From positions 1 through 38,492 of the forward strand of contig JAHDEH010000006.1 of NCBI GenBank assembly GCA_020628955.1: a stretch of DNA of 38,492 nt, written 5' to 3'. This document shows, in pieces, positions 1 through 7,475 of this stretch. The stretch's first letter is position 1. Each line of letters starts with the position of its first letter. Below the pieces are notes generated by a model that was given only the letters and a program-made list of their open reading frames with translations, was not told where the DNA came from and ran no database searches. The stretch is from Alphaproteobacteria bacterium (lineage in GTDB: Bacteria > Pseudomonadota > Alphaproteobacteria > Rickettsiales > Rickettsiaceae). The position numbers and the translations under genes were made by a program.

Positions 1-323
1 TTTAAAACGCCACAAATAAAAGTAGAATAAAAGTGCATATTTAAAACTTTATTTGGCAGACGTATAGCTACAAAATCAAAAACTGCCATTCTGCGGCCAT
101 TAAATCGGTTTTTATACTTTTAGGTGAATTCAAAATTTAGCATTTTTGCAGGAGGGACTATATCTAAAAATCATCATGACTGTTCTTTGTTTCAGTTTTT
201 CTTATTTCCCGATCACCTTGAGGGGCTTTATTTTCTTAAAATCATTTCCTTCAAGTTGATTATTTTTATCGAGGTTCTAGCAATTAGAGCCTTTTTAATA
301 TTAACATCTTAAGGAAGAAATTT

Positions 324-689
324 ATGACAAACGAAAAAACAATTCGCAACCTAATTGCAAATGCTCTATTTGGCAATGAGGCGGTTAAAAACAATATATC
401 ACATAAAGCTCAGCAACTAATTCATACAAAAGCAACAAATATTTCAAATGAACAAAAAGAGTTAAATATTAAATTGTTCGAAGCTGCTAAAAATATGGAC
501 TATGATGAAGTTTGTAAGCTGCTAGATGCAGGTGCAAATCCAACTGACTCGGTCAATGATGATGGCATTGCAGCTATGACTTATATTGCCAAAATGCACG
601 AGAAGATGCAAATGGAAGCGGGCGAAAACGTCACGCCCCAAATCAGCAATCTACTGCGCAAAATGCGACATGTCAGCGGAAAGAAGTAG
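324..689 (+). CDS. Small hypothetical protein with one ankyrin-repeat-like segment
   Basis: 121-aa ORF with upstream AGGAAG; segment 'LNIKLFEAAKNMDYDEVCKLLDAGANPTDSVNDDGIAAM' resembles one ankyrin repeat. Confidence 0.5.
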   Translation: MTNEKTIRNLIANALFGNEAVKNNISHKAQQLIHTKATNISNEQKELNIKLFEAAKNMDYDEVCKLLDAGANPTDSVNDDGIAAMTYIAKMHEKMQMEAGENVTPQISNLLRKMRHVSGKK

Positions 690-742
690 GGGCGCATTCG
701 CGTGGAGCTCGAAAGAGCGACTGATCTCTTTAGGCAAGTTTA

Positions 743-855
743 GATGTCATTACCGCGAAGGCGGTAATCCATAGAACGTTAGCAACGAATTCTTTGCCAG
801 TAACCCTAGATTCCCTCCTCCGAGGGAATGATATCACACAAGATTGCCACATTTC
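743..855. repeat. Intergenic double-hairpin palindromic repeat, family A copy 1
   Basis: GATGTCATTACCGCGAAGGCGGTAATCCAT...GATTCCCTCCTCCGAGGGAATGA...AAGATTGCCACATTTC aligns along its length with 13385-13496; hairpin stems TACCGC/GCGGTA and ATTCCCTC/GAGGGAAT. Confidence 0.75.
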
Positions 856-902
856 TGCTATGCCTCATCAGCAATGACGAACTAGTCCACACAAGTTTCT
901 CA

Positions 903-1727
903 TTATTCTCTAAGTAGTTCGTTTATACTTGTTTTAGAGCGTGTTTTTTCGTCCACCTGCTTAATAATCACCGCGCAAGCAAGCCCTGGCATGTGATTTT
1001 CTTTTGCCGGAAGAAAGCCAGGTACAACAACAGAATAAGCTGGTATTTTGCCATAAGAGATTTCGCCAGTTTCGCGGTTAACTATCTTAGTCGAGGCTCC
1101 AATAAACACACCCATGCTAATTACCGAGCCTTTTTCTACCAAGACTCCTTCCACAATTTCAGAGCGAGCTCCGATGAAGCAATTATCTTCGACAATTACA
1201 GGCTTAGCTTGCAAAGGTTCTAGGACCCCTCCAATTCCCGCGCCGCCAGAAATGTGACAGTTTTTGCCAACATATGCGCAAGATCCAATGGTTGCCCATG
1301 TGTCGACTAATGTTCCCCCGCCTACAAAAGCGCCAATATTAATAAAGGATGGCATCACTACTGCGTCCCTGCCTATGTAGCTACCTTTTCTGATGTAAGC
1401 ACCTGGAACTACTCTTATGCCAGCATCTTGAAGCATTTCTTTGTTGTCGCTATGGTATTTTGGTGGTACTTTGTCATACCATGATGTGCAACCACCATCA
1501 TATATTTGCATTGATGATGTTCTGAAATTCAGTAATATTGCTTTTTTAACCCATTCATTAATAATCCAATCATTGTTTTTATGCTCGCAAACGCTGATTT
1601 TTCCAGATTCTAGTAGCTCTATAACTTCATTTATAAGTTTTTTTGCTGCATCAAAATTATTAGATTTAGGTTTTAGAGCATCTCTTGATTGCCAAATTTC
1701 TTCAATTGCTGTAATATAGTTCTGCAT
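903..1727 (-). CDS. dapD: 2,3,4,5-tetrahydropyridine-2,6-dicarboxylate N-succinyltransferase
   Basis: 274-aa product from internal ATG (MQNYITAIEEIWQSRDALKPKS...) with left-handed beta-helix hexapeptide repeats (GAYIRKGSYIGRDAVVMPSFINIGAFVGGGTLVDTWATIGSCAYVG). The ORF-track start at 1958 adds an unlikely 77-aa extension overlapping the divergent gene. Confidence 0.95.
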   Translation of the reverse strand: MQNYITAIEEIWQSRDALKPKSNNFDAAKKLINEVIELLESGKISVCEHKNNDWIINEWVKKAILLNFRTSSMQIYDGGCTSWYDKVPPKYHSDNKEMLQDAGIRVVPGAYIRKGSYIGRDAVVMPSFINIGAFVGGGTLVDTWATIGSCAYVGKNCHISGGAGIGGVLEPLQAKPVIVEDNCFIGARSEIVEGVLVEKGSVISMGVFIGASTKIVNRETGEISYGKIPAYSVVVPGFLPAKENHMPGLACAVIIKQVDEKTRSKTSINELLRE

Positions 1728-1826
1728 GGTATTTATTTTTATGTTTGATTTGTTACAAATATAAGCTATTTTTACCAACACACAAGTAATTTCTTGAAAA
1801 ATAATTTGTAAATAGGATTTAAAGAT

Positions 1827-2450
1827 ATGATCATCACTTGCCCAAAATGTGATACTAATTTTAAAATAAATATAAGCCAGATTGGTAAAGAAGGTAAAAA
1901 AGTCAAATGTTCTAAATGTAGTTACATATGGACTCAGATGCCTGCGGCTAAAAAGCATAAGGAAAAAATTGAACCAATGGTGGAGAAGCCAAAGCAGATA
2001 GAGGAGTTTAAAGAAAGGGCTAATTTGCCAATGGTAGTGCAGCAGAAAGAAGCCTCAAGCCCAAATGGTATTATGCTTCTGATGCTGGTTTTTATAGTAT
2101 TTTTATTACTAAATTTATTTCCTCAGTCAATAAAAAATATCAATCTATTTGGAGCAAACCATTTGTCTGTCAAAGAGGTAAATATAAGTCATGGCGACAA
2201 TGATAATCATCTCACTGTAAGCTACAAAATTTTTAATAGCTCCCAAAAAAACCATAATATGCCTATGGTCAGAATAAAACTATTTGGAGAAGGTAAGAAA
2301 CTTTTAAAAACAGTAACAGAGGATAGAAGAAATTTAAAAATTATGCCAGGGCGTTTTATAGAAGTTCAAACTCAGTTTAAACAAGCTATAAAAGGAGCCG
2401 AAGAGGCAGAAGTGATGATAGGCAATAAATTAGACTTTATGCTATATTAA
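1827..2450 (+). CDS. Zinc-ribbon (MJ0042/zinc_ribbon_5-like) single-TM protein
   Basis: N-terminal MIITCPKCDTNFKINISQIGKEGKKVKCSKCSYIW CxxC...CxxC ribbon, then a TM segment (GIMLLMLVFIVFLLLNLF). Confidence 0.8.
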   Translation: MIITCPKCDTNFKINISQIGKEGKKVKCSKCSYIWTQMPAAKKHKEKIEPMVEKPKQIEEFKERANLPMVVQQKEASSPNGIMLLMLVFIVFLLLNLFPQSIKNINLFGANHLSVKEVNISHGDNDNHLTVSYKIFNSSQKNHNMPMVRIKLFGEGKKLLKTVTEDRRNLKIMPGRFIEVQTQFKQAIKGAEEAEVMIGNKLDFMLY

Positions 2451-2496
2451 AATTTTGGTTATAAATGTTATTTTGAAATAACTAACAAAAAAAGAG

Positions 2497-3873
2497 ATGA
2501 TTATGCAAGATACACAAAATGCTATATCTTCTGATTTGCAAGAGCAATTAGAGCAAAAATTTGAAGATATTACATTTTTAATTAATAATGAAAAAATCGA
2601 AAACGCAACAGAGTTGCTTCTAGACTTGCATTACGCGGATCTTGCTGATTTTCTGGATAATACAAGTAAAAAACAATATCCTGAAATATTTTCTGCTATT
2701 GCCAGTGGGATGAACCCTGAAACAATTGCGTGTTTAAGCGATGCAAATAAACAGCCGGCAATAGAGTCTATTGGCACAAAAGAAGCGGCCAAAATAATTA
2801 ATAAGCTAGATATTGAAGATGCAATTGAAATTATTGAACATTTAGACCTGGAATTAAAAGAAGAATTGATAGATTACCTTGATTCTTCAAAAAAGCAGCA
2901 AATTCTTGAAGGGTTTAGGTACCCAGAAAATACCGCGGGAAGAATACTGGAAAAAGATTTTGTGTCTTTTAGGCAGCATTGGACTGCAGGCCAAGCAATA
3001 GATTATATAAGAAGGAGCAAAATTGATGCAGATTTTCATGCTGCAATAATCGTAAATGGGCGCAATCAGCCTGCTGGTACTATTTTGCTTAGCACTTTAC
3101 TTAAAAGCGAACGTTCAACATTGATTTCTGAATTAATGATTAAAGAATTTAAAATAGCAGAAACTGCAACAGAGCTTGATGAGATAGCTTTTATATTCAA
3201 ACAATATGCTCTAACTATTGTGCCAGTTGTCAATAGGCAGGGGAAATTGGTTGGCAGTATTTCTATAGATAATATGATTTATATTGTCGAGGAGCAAGCA
3301 GAAGCTGAATTTTTGCACCTGAGCGGCGTTAATAATACAGATATTTTTGACGATATGCGAAGCACTGCGTATAATAGATTTCCATGGCTGTTTGTTAATT
3401 TAGTTACTGCGTGCCTTACATCAATTGTTATTAACCAGTTTAGCGATACTATTTTGCAACTCGTGACCCTTGCAACAATAATGCCAATTGTTGCTTCTAT
3501 GGGGGGTAATGCTGGTACGCAAGTTATGACCGTTACTGTACGCGCTCTTGCCAATAGAGAAATTAATAGTGCAAGTCAGCAAAAATTAGTTTATAAGGAA
3601 ATATTAGTGTGCGCAATTAATGGGCTTATACTTGCTGCAGTAGGTGGTGTTTTAACTTTTTTACTGTTCCATGATGCAAATTTGAGTTTAATTTTTGCCT
3701 TTGCTGTGGTAATAAATTTTACAATTGCGGGCTTTCTTGGCTCGGCCATTCCTATATTAATCAATAAATTTAATGTAGACCCAGCAGCGGCTTCAGGGGT
3801 TTTTTTGACTGCTTTTACAGATGCAATTGGATTTTTTAGCTTTTTAAGCCTTGCTTATTTTTTCTTGATTTAA
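2497..3873 (+). CDS. mgtE: Magnesium transporter MgtE
   Basis: MgtE N domain, CBS pair and TM domain (PIVASMGGNAGTQVMTVTVRALA; DPAAASGVFLTAFTDAIGFFSFLSLA). Start may be 2503. Confidence 0.93.
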   Translation: MIMQDTQNAISSDLQEQLEQKFEDITFLINNEKIENATELLLDLHYADLADFLDNTSKKQYPEIFSAIASGMNPETIACLSDANKQPAIESIGTKEAAKIINKLDIEDAIEIIEHLDLELKEELIDYLDSSKKQQILEGFRYPENTAGRILEKDFVSFRQHWTAGQAIDYIRRSKIDADFHAAIIVNGRNQPAGTILLSTLLKSERSTLISELMIKEFKIAETATELDEIAFIFKQYALTIVPVVNRQGKLVGSISIDNMIYIVEEQAEAEFLHLSGVNNTDIFDDMRSTAYNRFPWLFVNLVTACLTSIVINQFSDTILQLVTLATIMPIVASMGGNAGTQVMTVTVRALANREINSASQQKLVYKEILVCAINGLILAAVGGVLTFLLFHDANLSLIFAFAVVINFTIAGFLGSAIPILINKFNVDPAAASGVFLTAFTDAIGFFSFLSLAYFFLI

Positions 3874-4097
3874 AATATAAATTAGCGTTTTTTTGGTTAT
3901 TTTAAATTTTATTCGCGCCTCTAGAAATTTATTGCAGGCGTTTACTTATATGCTATGTAAATAAGGATGTGAAGCTGCGTAGCCTCAAGTTAAATATACA
4001 ATAACTGAAACAAAATAAGGCTGAGTGCTGCTATCAACGCTTTGTATTTTAGTGCTGCATAAAATATTTTATTTAAATGCTTGCTTTTTTTGTTTTT

Positions 4098-4106
4098 TGG
4101 TACTAT
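4098..4106 (+). promoter_or_regulatory. Candidate extended -10 element TGGTACTAT
   Basis: TTTTTTGGTACTATAT; the core TTTTGGTACTATAT recurs at 5691-5704. Confidence 0.35.
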
Positions 4107-4226
4107 ATTCAAACTATGAATGTCAACATAGCATCTAAGTGATATTAAATCTGTATTCTTGTATCCGATGTTTTTATTTAATGCTTTCATATTTTTTTAT
4201 TTTTTGCTTTACAATGTATATATTTA

Positions 4227-4240
4227 TATGTTATAACATA
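4227..4240. promoter_or_regulatory. 14-bp perfect palindrome TATGTTATAACATA, candidate operator
   Basis: Equal to its own reverse complement; ends 55 bp before the ATG of the S24/UmuD-like gene. Confidence 0.4.
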
Positions 4241-4295
4241 ATTGTACGCTTTTCAAGCAAAACTTTTAATTTTTTTCTTTTTGAGGTTATTTTTT

Positions 4296-4811
4296 ATGAA
4301 ACATGGTGGAAGAAGACCAGGTGCAGGCCGCCCAAGAGGGCAAGGTAAATTTGGTACAACTACAAAAGCTATAAGAGTTCCTGAATATTTAGTTAGCGAT
4401 ATTTTAGATTATTCTATAAACAAAGGTTATAAAGTTCCTTTCTTTAGCTCGCGCGTGCAAGCTGGTTCACCATCAGTGGCCGAAGATCATGTTGAGGATA
4501 TGCTTGATATGAATAATTTTCTTATCAAAAATCCAGATACAACTTTTTGTGTAAAGGTAAGCGGACTATCAATGATAGATGCGGGTATTTACGAAGGTGA
4601 TACGTTAATTGTTGACAGCAGCATCTCGCCAACTGAAGGGAAAATAGTTGTAGCAGCGCTAGATAGCATGCTAACAGTAAAAAGACTTGGATACATAAAA
4701 GGTCAGCCATTTTTACTTCCTGAAAATAATAATTTTGAACCTATTCCTATAATGGAAAACTCAGAGGTTCACATTTGGGGAGTTGTTACTAACATCTTGA
4801 GAAGCTTATAG
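4296..4811 (+). CDS. UmuD/LexA-like S24 family autoprotease with basic GGRRPGAGRP N-terminus
   Basis: Aligns with the UmuD pattern: 'VPFFSSRVQAGSPSVAEDHVEDMLDMNNFLIKNPDTTFCVKVSGLSMIDAGIYEGDTLIVDSSISPTEGKIVVAALDSMLTVKRL'; AG cleavage site, catalytic Ser in GLSM, Lys in TVKRL. ATG at 4296 preferred over 4242. Confidence 0.85.
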   Translation: MKHGGRRPGAGRPRGQGKFGTTTKAIRVPEYLVSDILDYSINKGYKVPFFSSRVQAGSPSVAEDHVEDMLDMNNFLIKNPDTTFCVKVSGLSMIDAGIYEGDTLIVDSSISPTEGKIVVAALDSMLTVKRLGYIKGQPFLLPENNNFEPIPIMENSEVHIWGVVTNILRSL

Positions 4812-4829
4812 CTTCAAATAAGAGTATTT

Positions 4830-5093
4830 ATGGTATATGAAGTTAAGGATTTAAAAACGGCAAGAGAATATTTGCAAAAAAATGATAAAAAAGTGACGCT
4901 TAAAAACCCAAAAGGCAGCACGCGCTATTATGGGATGAGGGTTATTGATGCTATTTTTCAAATATTGCTCAAAGAGTTTCCAGATAAAATAAATAGCATT
5001 ATAGTTGACGCATATGATGATTATTGCGCATTTGTTACAGCAAGAAACCTTGGCTATACACATATATTATTTAACAATTCAAAACAAATATAA
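4830..5093 (+). CDS. Hypothetical protein (87 aa)
   Basis: 18 bp downstream of the UmuD-like gene, same strand; globular-looking protein. Confidence 0.6.
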   Translation: MVYEVKDLKTAREYLQKNDKKVTLKNPKGSTRYYGMRVIDAIFQILLKEFPDKINSIIVDAYDDYCAFVTARNLGYTHILFNNSKQI

Positions 5094-5115
5094 AAAATAG
5101 AGTAGAAATTATTTT

Positions 5116-5254
5116 TCATCGCGAGGAGTCGCGTAGTGACGGTGTGGTGATCTTTTTAAGCGGACTCGCCACCCGTGAATGAAATGAAGCGATCTTTCTT
5201 TGATTGAGCTCCTTCTTAAGAGATTGCCACGTCGCTACCGCTCCTCGCAATGGC
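5116..5254. repeat. Long imperfect palindromic element (RHCEER-type), family B copy 1
   Basis: Left arm TCATCGCGAGGAGTCGCGTAGTGACGGTGTGGTGATCTT; right arm AGATTGCCACGTCGCTACCGCTCCTCGCAATGG is its imperfect reverse complement; related to 18414-18517. Confidence 0.75.
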
Positions 5255-5630
5255 GTTTTTTGGGTTCGTCATCAAGAATGAGGCATTGGCGAGACTTATT
5301 TATTTCTGAATATATAAATCTGCCAATTTTAATATTTGAATTACTAGTATTTGTCTGTTCTTGTTTTAATTTGATGGCTTCGAGAGCGATATTTCGCAAG
5401 TTTTTTGGGTGCAAACCTGCTGCATCACAGGCATATGATAAATCATCGCTATCTGTGAATATCCAGTTCTTGGCTTCGATTTCATGTTTCTTCGCCTCCC
5501 TGGTTGGTGATGTGTTTGTCGCGTCGGTTATCAGCTGTAATAGTACAGCTCTGTTTAAACTTACTTCCGGAATATTAGAAGATTGAATTGCTTTTTCATA
5601 TGGTGATTGAAATTTTAGTACGTTTGACAT
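5235..5630 (-). CDS. Hypothetical protein (131 aa) whose C-terminus lies in a palindromic repeat
   Basis: MSNVLKFQSPYEKAIQSSNIPEVSLNRAVLLQLITDATNTSPTREAKKHEIEAKNW...; last residues RHCEER are encoded by repeat family B. Antisense ORF 5200-5586 is less plausible. Confidence 0.55.
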   Translation of the reverse strand: MSNVLKFQSPYEKAIQSSNIPEVSLNRAVLLQLITDATNTSPTREAKKHEIEAKNWIFTDSDDLSYACDAAGLHPKNLRNIALEAIKLKQEQTNTSNSNIKIGRFIYSEINKSRQCLILDDEPKKRHCEER

Positions 5631-6122
5631 TTTATTTTTAATTTTTATTTACTTAATTATAGAGATATAAAAACATATGCTTTTTTCCTCTTTTGGTACT
5701 ATATAATTAATTCTATTAATGTTAAGTCTTTTTTTACAAAAAATTAAAAAAAATTTAAATATAGTATAATATCAATAGAATAAAGTTGCATCAGGTTGTT
5801 TATTTGAATTAAAGATTTAACTATAAATATATAGTTATTTTCATAAGCATTACTAGCTATTAATATTTAATTTTATCTAACTGTAAAATTATTATGCATA
5901 TCAAGCTGAAAATATTATCATTTGTTAACTTTTGTAATTTTACAAAATGCCTATAAAATTCTATTCATATAGGTGTATTTTTTACTAATATAGGTAAATA
6001 TTACTTATTGCATGACGAAATGCAGTGTGCAAATCTTTAATCATGCGCAGGCGGTCTGTGCACCGCAGTGCATAATTACGAGCAATTCATTTATTATTAT
6101 TTAAACGAGGTAAATACAGATT

Positions 6123-6641
6123 ATGATAAATATAAAAAATATACAAATAGAACATCCGGTAGTAGTAAATATAATGAGAAACAAAGATTATACTGATTCG
6201 GAAATAGAAAATTTATATGAAGAATTAGATAATTATTTTGAAAAAATTAACTTAAAAATTATTAAATTTGTTGATAAACATAGTTTGGATCTGAAGAAAT
6301 TAGCAAAAATTTATGATTTCTGTGAAAATGAGGGAGACGAAGATTTTTATACAAATTTAATAGAAACAGAATCAAAAAAGGAAGTAAAAGAAAAAATAAA
6401 GCTGTTTAATTTATTTGAAGATGTTAAAAGTAAATTGACACAACTGGAAAAATATAATTTTTCAGCTATGAAATCTTTATACGATAAACGTGGAGCTTTT
6501 TTTGATAACTTTGACGATATAGCTACAAAGGCAATAGAGCTATTAGCTGATGAAAGTGACGTAGAAACTCACATGGAAAGATACTGCGTAGATCCAGATG
6601 AATTTTATAGGCAATTAGGAGGTGACTCTGCTCATGACTAA
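6123..6641 (+). CDS. Hypothetical acidic helical protein (172 aa)
   Basis: ORF with AACGAGG upstream; no family recognised; overlaps the next ORF. Confidence 0.7.
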   Translation: MINIKNIQIEHPVVVNIMRNKDYTDSEIENLYEELDNYFEKINLKIIKFVDKHSLDLKKLAKIYDFCENEGDEDFYTNLIETESKKEVKEKIKLFNLFEDVKSKLTQLEKYNFSAMKSLYDKRGAFFDNFDDIATKAIELLADESDVETHMERYCVDPDEFYRQLGGDSAHD

Positions 6642-7053
6642 CGTGGAAGTGGCAGATGATGCGATTATAATAAATGATTTTGTTGTTAAGATGGAGAATT
6701 TTGAAAAAACAGTGAACATACTCAGCGGCAAATTTAATATAGATGAGATTGAGCAGATAATTTTTCATTATCCGATGTATTTCATTATTTATTCGCATGA
6801 CAGCGTGCAGCATCTGCAACTTTCTGAAATCATTGAAGATAATAGCAAGGATGAGATAATTCAGAAAATGTATAATTGCCAAATCTTTTATGAAGTAGAT
6901 GATTTAGAAGAAGGTGCGGGTGAAGCTAGTGGTTCAGAGGAGCCTTGGCAAAATCCGCATAGCTTTGAGTATGGCGAAGAAAGGGCGGAAAATATTGACA
7001 AAGAAATGGGTTTGACTGGTAATAGCAACATTCAGTATTTCGATGTGAATTAG
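6634..7053 (+). CDS. Hypothetical acidic protein (about 139 aa)
   Basis: ATG at 6634 with upstream AGGAGG (6617-6622); overlaps the preceding stop by 8 nt (CATGACTAA). Confidence 0.7.
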   Translation: MTNVEVADDAIIINDFVVKMENFEKTVNILSGKFNIDEIEQIIFHYPMYFIIYSHDSVQHLQLSEIIEDNSKDEIIQKMYNCQIFYEVDDLEEGAGEASGSEEPWQNPHSFEYGEERAENIDKEMGLTGNSNIQYFDVN

Positions 7054-7278
7054 AGCTCTTTGCGCCTCTTTGTTTTATAAAATGATATAGTGAATTTAAT
7101 AATTATTAAACACGAATCTCGAGGTAAAAATATACAATATCAATAGTTTGCTGGAGAAGTTTAGCAGAAATTAGCTAAATAAGTGTAAAAATAAGCAGCA
7201 ACAGAAAAAAAATAATAAAAAATTTTAAACTCTTATGAAGAACCGCGCACATAATAAGAGCTTCACTTAAGTAAACCC

Positions 7279-7313
7279 AGTACTCGAAATAGCGTAGCGA
7301 ATTCGAGTACTGC
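7279..7313. repeat. 11-bp perfect inverted repeat CAGTACTCGAA / TTCGAGTACTG
   Basis: Arms 7279-7289 and 7303-7313, 13-nt loop; a third GTACTCGAATT copy at 7365-7375 is also inverted to 7301-7311. Confidence 0.6.
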
Positions 7314-7475
7314 ATTAATTAAAAAATATAGTTCTTGCATTTATGTGACATTTTTGGTTATAATGTACTCGAATTTAGCTTAAGTCGAACTTTGGTGCCT
7401 CGCCCGTTTTATAGAGTGCTACATAACTAGATTTATAAAAGAATTGCAATACATTAAACAAAAACAATAATATTT

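Noticed and set aside
124-312. 62-aa ORF with GTG-type start
   Set aside because: Low-complexity aromatic/Ile-rich translation, no ribosome site or family; likely chance ORF.
586-774. 62-aa ORF running into the family A repeat
   Set aside because: Out-of-frame overlap with ORF 324-689; the tail YREGGNP is the usual translation of the repeat.
5200-5586. Plus-strand 128-aa ORF
   Set aside because: Antisense to the more plausible 5235-5630 minus ORF and starts within the palindromic repeat.
7054-7475. Alphaproteobacterial SOS box (GTTC-N7-GTTC) upstream of uvrA
   Set aside because: No GTTC/GAAC pair at the correct spacing was seen.
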